DNA from: Streptomyces sp. NRRL F-5122
GTDB taxonomy: Bacteria > Actinomycetota > Actinomycetes > Streptomycetales > Streptomycetaceae
DNA length: 64,000 nucleotides
Assembly: GCF_001507435.1 (NCBI RefSeq)
Contig: NZ_LMWH01000217.1
Coordinates: 46,061 to 110,060, forward strand
Direction of reading: 5' to 3'
A program made the position numbers and the translations under genes. The stretch's first letter is position 1, and every line of letters begins with the position of its first letter. This document shows, one piece after another, positions 8,178 to 16,121 of the stretch. The notes under the pieces were generated by a model. The model was not told the DNA's origin, made no database searches, and was given only the letters and a program-made list of their open reading frames with translations.

Positions 8178-9200
8178 GTGAAGAAAATCGGATTCCTCTC
8201 CTTCGGCCACTGGTCGCCCAGCCCGCATTCTCAGGCCCGGTCGGCTGCGGACGTCCTGCACCAGTCCATCGACCTTGCGGTCGCGGCCGAGGAGCTCGGC
8301 GTGGACGGCGCCTACTTCCGGGTGCACCACTTCGCCCGGCAGGCGGCCAGCCCGTTCCCGCTGCTGGCGGCGATCGGTGCGCGCACCTCGAAGATCGAGA
8401 TCGGGACCGGCGTGATCGACATGCGCTACGAGAACCCGCTGTACATGGCCGAGGACGCCGGTGCCGCCGACCTCATCGCGGCCGGTCGACTGCAACTGGG
8501 CATCAGCCGCGGCTCACCGGAACAGGTGATCGACGGTTGGCGCCTGTTCGGCTACAACCCCGCACCGGGCGAGACGGCCGCCGACATGGCCCGCCGCCAC
8601 ACCGAGGAATTCCTCAAGGTCCTCGACGGCGAGGGATTCGCCCAGCCCAACCCGCGGCCCATGTTCCCCAACCTGCCCGGCCTACTACGGATCGAACCGC
8701 ACTCCGAAGGCCTGCGCGACCGGATCTGGTGGGGCTCCGCGTCCAACGCGACCGCGGTCTGGGCCGCCGAGCTGGGGATGAACCTGCAGAGTTCGACGCT
8801 GAAGGACGACGAGACGGGCGAGCCGCTGCACATCCAGCAGCGCAAGCAGATCGAGGCGTACCGCGAGGCGTACAAGAAGGCGGGCCACACCCGGGAGCCC
8901 CGGGTTTCGGTCAGCCGCAGCATCTTCGCCCTGACCGACGACCTCGACCGTGCCTACTTCGGCCGCGACCGCAACTCCCGGGACCAGGTCGGCATGATCG
9001 ACGACACGACCCGGGCCATCTTCGGACGCTCCTACGCCGCGGAGCCGGAGGAACTGGTGAAGCTGCTGCGGGACGACGAGGCGATCCAGGCCGCGGACAC
9101 CCTGCTGCTGACCATCCCGAACCAGCTCGGGGTCGACTACAACGCCCACGTACTGGAGAGCATCCTCACCCACGTGGCACCCGAACTCGGCTGGCGCTGA
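8178..9200 (+). CDS. LLM-class flavin-dependent oxidoreductase
   Basis: About 340 residues in the luciferase-like monooxygenase fold: KKIGFLSFGHWSPSPHSQA at the start, IEIGTGVIDMRYENPLYMAEDAGAAD and LQLGISRGSPEQV in the barrel. It should oxidise a small molecule with FMNH2 or F420. I chose the GTG at 8178 because homologous sequence begins there; an ATG at 8151 in the same frame is possible. The 220 bases before it contain no gene. It follows the MarR gene on the same strand and may be under its control. Confidence 0.85.
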   Translation: MKKIGFLSFGHWSPSPHSQARSAADVLHQSIDLAVAAEELGVDGAYFRVHHFARQAASPFPLLAAIGARTSKIEIGTGVIDMRYENPLYMAEDAGAADLIAAGRLQLGISRGSPEQVIDGWRLFGYNPAPGETAADMARRHTEEFLKVLDGEGFAQPNPRPMFPNLPGLLRIEPHSEGLRDRIWWGSASNATAVWAAELGMNLQSSTLKDDETGEPLHIQQRKQIEAYREAYKKAGHTREPRVSVSRSIFALTDDLDRAYFGRDRNSRDQVGMIDDTTRAIFGRSYAAEPEELVKLLRDDEAIQAADTLLLTIPNQLGVDYNAHVLESILTHVAPELGWR

Positions 9201-9363
9201 GCGTCGGTCGTCGTACGAAGTGGCACGTCGTCCGTCCGGCCGTCCGCTGTTCCACCGGTCACGGTGTGTGGTGCGGGCGGCTTGACGCCCAGTGGTTCCG
9301 CGACGGCAGCGCCGACGAGTGCCGGATTACCGATGAGGCCCTTGCCTTCGGCAGGATGGGCGC

Positions 9364-9897
9364 ATGATCGAGATCCGCACACCCCGCCTCCTCCTCCGCA
9401 GCTGGCACGACGACGACCTCGCGCCGATGGCGGACATCAACGCGGACCCACGGGTCATGCACTGGATCGACGACGGCTCGGTGCGCGACCTGGACCAAAC
9501 GGCCGAGGACATCGAGCGGTGGGAGGAGGAGTGGGACGAGGAGGGCTTCGGGCTCTTCGCCATCGAGCTGCTGGCCTCGGGCGAACTGATCGGCTTCACG
9601 GGACTGTCCGTGCCCGAGTTCCTGCCGGAGGTGATGCCCGCCGTGGCGATCAGCTGGCGGATCGGCTCACAGTTCTGGGGCCAGGGATACGCGTCCGAGG
9701 CCGCCCACGCCACGCTGGAGTTCGCACTCCAGGACCGTGGCCTGGACCGGGTCATCAGTATCAACCGGGTGGGTGACAACGCCTCCGAGAACATCAGCCG
9801 CAAGCTCGGCATGGTGCCCGAACGGGAGGCGGCACACCCTGTGTACGGCTACCCGCTGCGCGTTCACGCCATCGATCTCACCGAGTACCAGGCATGA
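9364..9897 (+). CDS. GNAT family N-acetyltransferase (RimJ/RimL type)
   Basis: 177 residues. It begins IEIRTPRLLLRSWHDDDLAPMAD, the classic RimJ/RimL opening. The acetyl-CoA binding region reads SWRIGSQFWGQGYASEAA, and RVISINRVGDNASENISRKLGM is the usual beta-bulge region. It should transfer acetyl from acetyl-CoA to an amine. The weak purine-rich stretch before the ATG contains AGGA. It appears to stand alone. Confidence 0.9.
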   Translation: MIEIRTPRLLLRSWHDDDLAPMADINADPRVMHWIDDGSVRDLDQTAEDIERWEEEWDEEGFGLFAIELLASGELIGFTGLSVPEFLPEVMPAVAISWRIGSQFWGQGYASEAAHATLEFALQDRGLDRVISINRVGDNASENISRKLGMVPEREAAHPVYGYPLRVHAIDLTEYQA

Positions 9898-9940
9898 TCT
9901 GCCGACGAGGGACCTTCGACAGTCTGCTTGGATGCCGCTG

Positions 9941-10690
9941 ATGACGACGAGTTCCCCTGTTCCCCGTTCAGACGACGCCGATGCCGACCGTCTGAAGGCC
10001 CTGCTGGAACGCGCTGCCACGGGCCAGGACAGTCAGGCCTGGAGCGACCTTTGGACGGAGCTGTACCACAACGGCACTCTGGATGTCGCCCATCCACTTG
10101 TGCTGCCCACGCTGGCCGACATGGCGGAGTCCGGCAAAGCCGACGTGGCAGCTTCTGCGCTCCACCTGGCCGGCGCGCTCCTCATCCAAGCCGACCAGCG
10201 GTACGAGACCCGAAACCTGCGCCACCAGTACACGCCGGAAGTCACACGCCTACTGGACGCCGCAAACCAGTGGCGGCCGGTCACCGCCGATCGGAACGAC
10301 TACTGCCATCTGGTCGAGGCGATCCTGAACCTCGAGGGCGACATCCACTGGGCGGAGGACCTGATCTGGGGCGTCGTCAGCGAGGAATACGAGCTCGAGT
10401 GCCCCGATCCCGACGGATGCACGTCGCTGTGGGTGATTCTCGGAGAGCGGGGCTTCTTCAGCACGGCGGAGGACTACGCCCTCTCCGACGACGACGTCGA
10501 GACCTTGCCTCTCCATCCGGCCGATCCCCGTGCCTTGGAAGGTCTCGGCCGACGCCTCTACGACCTTGCCCTGACCGACGGCCATGAGGACGTCGCGCAC
10601 GCCCTGACTCATGCCTTCGGTGAGGCGACCTGCCCGGAGTGCGGGCAACGCTTGTCCGTCGTCGAGCAGATCGTCGCCCGTTCCAGCTGA
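9941..10690 (+). CDS. Hypothetical protein with C-terminal CxxC
   Basis: 249 residues, soluble, acidic and helical, with no signal peptide or membrane segment. Notable pieces are LECPDPDGC in the middle and a TCPECGQRLSVVEQIV ending; CPEC looks like half of a zinc ribbon. I do not recognise a family. Start at 9941 (ATGACGACG); an ATG at 9932 is in frame. Codon use is typical of the host, so it is real coding DNA. Confidence 0.7.
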   Translation: MTTSSPVPRSDDADADRLKALLERAATGQDSQAWSDLWTELYHNGTLDVAHPLVLPTLADMAESGKADVAASALHLAGALLIQADQRYETRNLRHQYTPEVTRLLDAANQWRPVTADRNDYCHLVEAILNLEGDIHWAEDLIWGVVSEEYELECPDPDGCTSLWVILGERGFFSTAEDYALSDDDVETLPLHPADPRALEGLGRRLYDLALTDGHEDVAHALTHAFGEATCPECGQRLSVVEQIVARSS

Positions 10691-10744
10691 GAACCGGCGT
10701 CGAGGTATCGGCCTTTCAAGAACGGGCCGAACTAAAGTGAGTTG

Positions 10745-11242
10745 GTGACCGACACTCCTCGCGAAGTCTTCCTCAAACTCGTGCACGGCGTCTGTGAAGA
10801 GCGATGGACGGACGTGGTGGACCTCTACGCCGAGCAGACCGACGTCTCGCACCCGTTCCATCCGCTGGGGGCAGCGCCGCTTCTCTCCCACGAGGCACTG
10901 CGAGCCCACTTCGGCGACGGACCGCAGTCGCACCAGGGTCCGACCCTGAGGCGCCGGCCGACCCGGATCAACGTTCACGAGACCGTCGACCCCGAGGTCA
11001 TCGTGGCTGAATTCCAGTACGAAGGCATTGTGGTGGAGACAGGCGAACCCTTCACCATCCCAGGCGTCTTCATCATGCGTGTCAGAGACGGAAAGATCGT
11101 CGAATCCCGCGACTACCTGGACCACCTGCGCTCGGCTGCGGCCCGCGGCCGGCTCCCCGAGGTCTTGGACACCATCCGCGATCACCACGCCAAAGGCCCT
11201 GTCACTGACCCGCCAGGTCATAACGGCGCCGAGTCACGTTGA
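10745..11242 (+). CDS. NTF2-like / SnoaL-fold protein
   Basis: About 165 residues from a GTG at 10745 with GTGAG just upstream (a TTG at 10742 is in frame). The pattern VFLKLVHGVCEERWTDVVDLYAEQ, then FHPLGAAPLLSHEALRAHF and PGVFIMRVRDGKIVESRDYLD, is the cone-shaped NTF2/SnoaL fold. Members bind or isomerise small hydrophobic molecules; the ligand here cannot be told. Confidence 0.82.
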   Translation: MTDTPREVFLKLVHGVCEERWTDVVDLYAEQTDVSHPFHPLGAAPLLSHEALRAHFGDGPQSHQGPTLRRRPTRINVHETVDPEVIVAEFQYEGIVVETGEPFTIPGVFIMRVRDGKIVESRDYLDHLRSAAARGRLPEVLDTIRDHHAKGPVTDPPGHNGAESR

Positions 11243-11348
11243 CCCGGCAGGGCCATAATCTCAGGCAGCCCCGCAGCGTTCGGGCAGGCCGCGCACACTC
11301 GTGGTCCACGACGCCTGGCCCCTGCCCCGATGAGCGTCATCCGCGTAG

Positions 11349-11535
11349 TCAGAGATCGGTCCAGACATCCCCTTCCGAGTAGTCGTGCCAGCCCCGGAAG
11401 AACCTGCCGAGGGGGGAGACATCCGCTCGGTGCAACGGGCTGTGCTGTCCAAGCGTCTCGTGGCGGTTGTGCGCGTCCGCTCTGAAGGCTGCAAGGACGT
11501 AGAGGTTGGCTCCGTTGCGCGAGTCCAGAGGCCTC
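11349..11535 (-). pseudogene. Coding-like C-terminal fragment, family unknown
   Basis: In the 350-base gap between genes, the minus strand has about 60 codons with protein-like composition: RNGANLYVLAAFRADAHNRH, then PLGRFFRGWHDYSEGDVWTDL and a TGA stop. No start or upstream continuation is visible. I do not recognise the family. It may be the tail of a deleted gene, or chance. The rest of 11243-11595 shows nothing further. Confidence 0.3.
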
Positions 11536-11595
11536 GTGCCGCCCCCTCGGCCGACGCGTCTGACTGCCGGCGTGACCGGCCTCCTGCTGACGCGT

Positions 11596-12240
11596 TCAGG
11601 GCGTGACGGGCGAAAACGTGAGCCGCAGGTGTGGAGCCTGAGGCAGTGGCGGGGACGGCGCCGTCCCCGGGACGGCTCGGAACGCCTCGATCACATAGGC
11701 GGCGAAGCGGCGGGAGGCGACCAGGCGGGCGTCACGTGGCGCGTCCTGGACGCCTCGGTGTGCCATGAGCATCAGGATCAGGTCGTCGACGACGAAGCCG
11801 GAGCGCAGTCGGCCGGTCTCCTGGGCCCGGCGGGCCAGCTCGGCGACCGCGCGCAGAACCGGCTCACGGTCGGCGGCGAAGTCCATGGCCTCGGGGTAGG
11901 CCGTCATGAAGGCGTCGGCGAATCCCCGGCTGTGAGCGTGGAGTTCGCAGATCTGCTCGACGAGGCTCCGGAACCCGTGCCACGGGTCCGAGTCGGCGAG
12001 GGCGTCGCGGACGATGCCGTGACAGGCTCGCCGCTGCTCGGCGAAGGTCTCCCCGATCAGGTCCCGCTTGGTCGGGAAGTGCCGGTACAGCGTGGCGGGG
12101 CCGACCCCCGCGTGCCGGGCGATCTCTCGCATGGGCACACTCAGACCTTCCTCGCCGAACACCGCGCGGGCAGCTTCCAGGATGCGGGCCCGGTTGTCGC
12201 GGGCGTCGGAGCGAGCCACGTGAGGCAAATGGTCGGTCAT
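11596..12240 (-). CDS. TetR family transcriptional regulator
   Basis: 214 residues. The TetR helix-turn-helix is clear: RILEAARAVFGEEGLSVPMR, then IARHAGVGPATLYRHFPTKRDLI. The ligand-binding C-terminus contains LVEQICELHAHSRGFADAF. It is divergent from the quinone oxidoreductase gene, and a CGGACG/CGTCCG palindrome lies in the gap 20 bases upstream of its start. It most likely represses that gene and itself. Confidence 0.9.
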   Translation of the reverse strand: MTDHLPHVARSDARDNRARILEAARAVFGEEGLSVPMREIARHAGVGPATLYRHFPTKRDLIGETFAEQRRACHGIVRDALADSDPWHGFRSLVEQICELHAHSRGFADAFMTAYPEAMDFAADREPVLRAVAELARRAQETGRLRSGFVVDDLILMLMAHRGVQDAPRDARLVASRRFAAYVIEAFRAVPGTAPSPPLPQAPHLRLTFSPVTP

Positions 12241-12260
12241 CGTTTCTCACTTCAGCCAAT

Positions 12261-12276
12261 CGGACGGGTGCGTCCG
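12261..12276. promoter_or_regulatory. Palindrome, likely TetR operator
   Basis: CGGACGGGTGCGTCCG has perfect 6-base arms and a 4-base centre, between the TetR regulator (start 12240) and the oxidoreductase (start 12405). Confidence 0.5.
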
Positions 12277-12404
12277 TTACGTTCCGATGGCGGTGGCGCC
12301 GCCCCGCACCGGCACTCTGCCGGTGACGCCTCGGCTCAGGGGCCGGCTCGCCGCCCGCGGCCCCGCCGCTGTGTCCCATCCTTCCATTGACTCGAGGAAC
12401 CGAG

Positions 12405-13370
12405 ATGAAAGCCGTAGTGATCAGGACGTTCGGAGACCCCGACGGCCTGGAGGTTGTCGACTTGCCCGTTCCCGCCCCTGCACCGGGACAGGTGCTGATC
12501 GCCCCGGAAGCGATCGGCGTAGGAGGCGTGGACGCCGTGATCCGCCGGGGAACGCTCGCCACCTACGGTTTCAAGGAAGGCCATCTCCTCGGCAGCGAGG
12601 TCGCGGGAAACGTCACCGCGGTGGGAGAAGGTGTCGACCAGACATGGATCGGCAGGCGGGTATGGGCGTTCACCGGCCTGTCCGGTGGTTACGCCGAGCA
12701 GGCCGTCGCGGCGGTCGAGGATGTCATTGCGCTGCCCGATGGCCTGACCGGAGCCGAAGCGGTGACGCTCGGCAGCTCCGGCGTGGTCGCACACTTCGCC
12801 CTGGAGCGCGCCCGTTTCACGCCCGGCGAGACGGTGCTCGTTCGCGGTGCGGCGGGCAGCATCGGGATCACGGCGGTCCAGCTCGCCGCCAGGGGCGGCG
12901 CGGGCGCCGTGGTGGTCACCACCTCATCGGAGGAGCGCGGAGCCCGCCTGAAGGACCTGGGAGCGACCCATGTCCTCGACCGCTCCGGCGATGGCGGCCG
13001 CCCGGACGCGCCTGCCGGCTTCGACGTGGTCATCGACGTGGTGGGCGGTCCCCAGCTTCCCCTTGTGCTGGACAGATTGAACTCCAACGGCCGGTTCGTG
13101 GCCGTCGGCGTGGTCGGCGGGCACCCGCCGGCGGACTTCGGGATGCGGCTCATGGAGGCCTTCCGCAAGTCGCTGTCGTTCGCCACGTTCAGCTTGGACA
13201 CCGTGCCCGTCCCGGACCGGCAGGCCGTACGGTCGGCCCAGTTCGCGCAGGCAGCGCATGGGGACTTGCGCACGGTCGTGCACCAGGTGTTGCCACTGGA
13301 CCAGGCCGTGACGGCCCACCGAGAGATGGACGCGGGCAGGGTGTTCGGCAGGATCGTGCTGGTCCCCTGA
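12405..13370 (+). CDS. NADPH:quinone oxidoreductase-like MDR protein
   Basis: 321 residues, starting KAVVIRTFGDPDGLEVVDLP, a typical medium-chain quinone reductase opening. The ATG at 12405 has GAGGAAC about 8 bases upstream. A GroES-like half (1-120) is followed by a Rossmann half with VLVRGAAGSIGITAVQLA. The structural and catalytic zinc ligands of alcohol dehydrogenases are absent, which places it with zinc-independent quinone/enone reductases. Likely induced by an electrophile through the divergent TetR. Confidence 0.88.
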   Translation: MKAVVIRTFGDPDGLEVVDLPVPAPAPGQVLIAPEAIGVGGVDAVIRRGTLATYGFKEGHLLGSEVAGNVTAVGEGVDQTWIGRRVWAFTGLSGGYAEQAVAAVEDVIALPDGLTGAEAVTLGSSGVVAHFALERARFTPGETVLVRGAAGSIGITAVQLAARGGAGAVVVTTSSEERGARLKDLGATHVLDRSGDGGRPDAPAGFDVVIDVVGGPQLPLVLDRLNSNGRFVAVGVVGGHPPADFGMRLMEAFRKSLSFATFSLDTVPVPDRQAVRSAQFAQAAHGDLRTVVHQVLPLDQAVTAHREMDAGRVFGRIVLVP

Positions 13371-13503
13371 GCCAGTCGGGGGCGGCGTTCGCGTGCTCGG
13401 CAACGGCATGGGACTCGCTACGGACGTGGGCCCCGCGGCTATCACAGTCCGCCGAGCATCCCGTCGTCACGCCCGGCACGGTCACGGTCGCCGTTGTACC
13501 CGG

Positions 13504-14253
13504 TCAGTGGGCACCGTTCGTGTGCGCTGCGATGTCCTCGATGCCGGTCTCCCGTGCGACGAGTTGCAGCTCGGCGCTCCACGGCTGGCCGGCCAGCAGC
13601 TGGTTGAAGCAGGACATCGCAAACCATGTGAGCACGAGCGCGATGTACGGCGCCCGGCCGTCCGGGCTCGGGGCGTGCTGTGGGTACTGAGGTTCGCTCA
13701 ACAGGTGTACGGTCTCGGCGTCGATGCCCGCGTAGAAGCGCTCCGCGGACGTGAGCGTGGCGTGGGAGAGCAGGCTCTCCCCGGCGTAGATGGCGTGAAG
13801 GGGCGCTCCGATGCGCTGCAGCAGGTGCCCGATGTTGTTGTACGTCTGCGCCCGGCTCCGAGGCAGGACCACGGCCGCGTCGGCGATGGTCGTGTCGTAG
13901 GTGATGCCTGCGCTGTCGGTCGCCTCCCGCAGCTTCCGCTGCTTGTACTGGAGCGCGTGGTTCATGCTGTCCACCGCGTCCGGCCCGTCCTCGGCCAGCC
14001 ACCAGACCTGAGCCGCGTGTTCGAGCATGCTGCGCCGGTTGGGGGCGGTCTCATGGCCTAGGCCCTGGCGATGGAGGAGGACAACAGCCGCGGCCTGACG
14101 GTGGACGTTGGCCAGCATGCCCCATGCCACAAAGAACGGGCGGACGTCCTCACCTGCGGGCTGCAGTGCTCCGCTGGAGTCCTCGACCAGGCGTGCGAGG
14201 GCCTCGAGCCCCTTGTAGGCGCGTTCGTGTTCGGCGGTCAGGTCTTCAGGCAT
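13504..14253 (-). CDS. DUF5677-like hypothetical protein
   Basis: 249 residues, mostly helical. It contains NRRSMLEHAAQVWWLAEDG, resembling the RxxxEH core of DUF5677 proteins, and YNNIGHLLQRIGAPLHAIY. Start ATG at 14253 with AGGAA upstream. No signal peptide; one moderately hydrophobic stretch near the C-terminus (ALVLTWFAMSCFNQLLAG). Function unknown; it stands between unrelated transcription units. Confidence 0.65.
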   Translation of the reverse strand: MPEDLTAEHERAYKGLEALARLVEDSSGALQPAGEDVRPFFVAWGMLANVHRQAAAVVLLHRQGLGHETAPNRRSMLEHAAQVWWLAEDGPDAVDSMNHALQYKQRKLREATDSAGITYDTTIADAAVVLPRSRAQTYNNIGHLLQRIGAPLHAIYAGESLLSHATLTSAERFYAGIDAETVHLLSEPQYPQHAPSPDGRAPYIALVLTWFAMSCFNQLLAGQPWSAELQLVARETGIEDIAAHTNGAH

Positions 14254-14472
14254 GCGCGGTTCCTACCCAGCGGGCCGACGTGGCGGCCAGTGTGCAGCAG
14301 AGGCAGGCCTTCCGGCCAACATTTTGCCCCGTCCGAGTGGACGGTCACCGCCGCCGCGTCGGCCCTATGGAGCAAGCGGACCGCGTACGCCGTCGCGGGC
14401 CCAGTGAGGAGTTGCGAACATCCGTCAGCGGGCGGAAGCAGCGTGATCCGGCTCCTTCCACATGACGCTTTG

Positions 14473-15027
14473 TCACTGTTTGCGGCTCCGGTAGAGGTCG
14501 CGGAGCAGAGCCACCTCGGCCCCGTGATGGATGACCTCACGGTTGATGTGCAGGATCACGTCGGCGAATGGGTAGCTGCCGTCGAGCGTGCCCGGCGGGC
14601 CCTGGCTGCGTCTGCTCAGCAGGGTGTCGTCGGCGGAGTCCAGACCGGCGCACCAGTCCGCATATCCCCTGTCGATCCAGGCCAGGCCCTCGGCCGCGGT
14701 CAACCCGGGCCATGGGACTCGGTCGAGGGTCAACGTCCGGTCGCCGAAGTGGAAGTCGGCGCGCTGGGCGAGCGTCTGGCCGATGTGTGCCATTCGCCAG
14801 GCGATGGTGGTGAAAGGCGGCGGTTCCGGCGCCGGAAACGCCCAGTCCGGCGCGATCGTGCCGTCACGCCCGGCGCGGAGGGACCAGCAGTTGTCGGTCG
14901 GCTCCCAGAGATACTCGGCGTCCTCGAGCCCGGACAGCCGGGGGCGCAGTTGGTACTCCCAGTGCCAGGTGAGCTGGCCCGAAAGCCGGCGGAGCCGGCG
15001 GGCCGACGTGCGGTCCCGCTGGATCAT
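14473..15027 (-). CDS. DinB-family (DinB_2) protein
   Basis: 184 residues from the ATG at 15027, preceded by AGAAGGGACG. The DinB four-helix fold is suggested by RLSGQLTWHWEYQLRPRLSG, WRMAHIGQTLAQRADFHFG and a HINREVIHHGAEVALLRDLY ending. The three spaced histidine regions are the usual metal-binding positions. Actinobacterial relatives are often thiol-dependent metalloenzymes, which would suit mycothiol chemistry, but that is inference. Confidence 0.75.
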   Translation of the reverse strand: MIQRDRTSARRLRRLSGQLTWHWEYQLRPRLSGLEDAEYLWEPTDNCWSLRAGRDGTIAPDWAFPAPEPPPFTTIAWRMAHIGQTLAQRADFHFGDRTLTLDRVPWPGLTAAEGLAWIDRGYADWCAGLDSADDTLLSRRSQGPPGTLDGSYPFADVILHINREVIHHGAEVALLRDLYRSRKQ

Positions 15028-15263
15028 CGTCCCTTCTCCGTCCTCTCGTCGCGTCTGTCGCTCATCGCCTCCGCCACCGACGACGCCCCCAGCGGGTCGG
15101 ACCGGAGACGACGCCCGGCGGATCAGTCCCGGACACGTCATCGGCCCCCGGACCCGACCGAACACGGCCGCCCGACCCATCACACCCGCCCGACCGGCGT
15201 CCCGGCGGCCCATTCCCGCATCCCGGAAGCCGCACCTGTGCACGAGACCGCGAACAAGAGGTC

Positions 15264-15878
15264 CTACGTCAGCCAGGGCCCTGATTCGGCCGAAGCGTCC
15301 TCGGTGACCGGCGGGACGAGTTGGTGTGCGATGTCGCGGGCCACCGCGGCGACACGCTCGTCGGACATCTTCAGTCCCTGTGCGGCCAGCAGCACGGTGT
15401 TGACGCTGAGCAGTGCGGCCCGCAGCCGCAGTTGCTCCTCCAGCGAGGCGTCGGGTCCGGCGACGATCTCGAAGAGTTCGGTGAGTCGCTCGAAGGCGTT
15501 CTCCCGGCCGGGGTGGAGGTCGCGCACGACACGCTGGTTGGCCAGGGCGAACCGCATGACCGACATACCGCTGCCGGTGACCATGTCGACCATGCGGTCC
15601 ACGGCGCGGGTGCGCAGGTCAGGGCCGGGAGGCTGCTCCCGGGCCCAGGCGACCAGGGAGTCCAGGGCGTCCAGATGCTCGGTGAAGAGGGAGCGGACGA
15701 TGTCCTCCTTGCTGCTGAAGTGGTAGTAGAGGGCGGCCTTGGTGATGCCGAGGCGCTCGGCGATCTCCCGTAGCGAGGTCGCCTCGTAGCCCTGCTCGGT
15801 GAACAGCTCGATGGCCACCTTGCGGATCTGCGCCTTCGTGTCGCTGCCCCGCCGGTGCCCTGCCCCTGCCATCGCCAT
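15264..15878 (-). CDS. TetR family repressor of the adjacent MFS exporter
   Basis: 204 residues from the ATG at 15878 (GAAGGGAAAAC upstream); an ATG at 15893 is in frame but lacks a ribosome site. The DNA-binding region reads RKVAIELFTEQGYEATSLRE, then RLGITKAALYYHFSSKEDI. It is divergent from a 14-helix drug exporter, and two matched 18-bp palindromes lie between. The arrangement is that of QacR/TetR-controlled efflux; the pump substrate is probably the inducer. Confidence 0.92.
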   Translation of the reverse strand: MAMAGAGHRRGSDTKAQIRKVAIELFTEQGYEATSLREIAERLGITKAALYYHFSSKEDIVRSLFTEHLDALDSLVAWAREQPPGPDLRTRAVDRMVDMVTGSGMSVMRFALANQRVVRDLHPGRENAFERLTELFEIVAGPDASLEEQLRLRAALLSVNTVLLAAQGLKMSDERVAAVARDIAHQLVPPVTEDASAESGPWLT

Positions 15879-15953
15879 GTTTTCCCTTCGCATGCGGCAC
15901 TACCGCACTCGAGTGCCTGGCTCGATCGTGGCCATGGTGGCCCTCCCTTGCCA

Positions 15954-15971
15954 ACTTACCGGTCGGCAAGT
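15954..15971. promoter_or_regulatory. TetR operator 1 (imperfect palindrome)
   Basis: ACTTACCGGTCGGCAAGT is an 18-bp near-palindrome. Its centre is 23 bp from the centre of the second copy at 15977-15994, about two helical turns. Confidence 0.65.
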
Positions 15972-15976
15972 AATCT

Positions 15977-15994
15977 ACTAACCGGCCGGTAAGT
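15977..15994. promoter_or_regulatory. TetR operator 2 (near-perfect palindrome)
   Basis: ACTAACCGGCCGGTAAGT, an 18-bp palindrome with one mismatched pair. It shares the core with operator 1 and lies 127 bp upstream of the exporter start. Confidence 0.7.
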
Positions 15995-16121
15995 GATCCG
16001 CCTCTCTCTTGGATGAGGCATCGCGCGGACGCGGCTCTCACCGCAACCGTCCCGCCTCCTTCACTCCTCGGTCTTTCGCGCATCCGAACGTTCCGCCTAC
16101 TCCGCTGAAAGGCATCCGCCC

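Noticed and set aside
14254..14472. Minus-strand open frame 14238-14540 as a gene
   Set aside because: No ribosome site, no recognised domain, and it overlaps the ends of both neighbouring genes.
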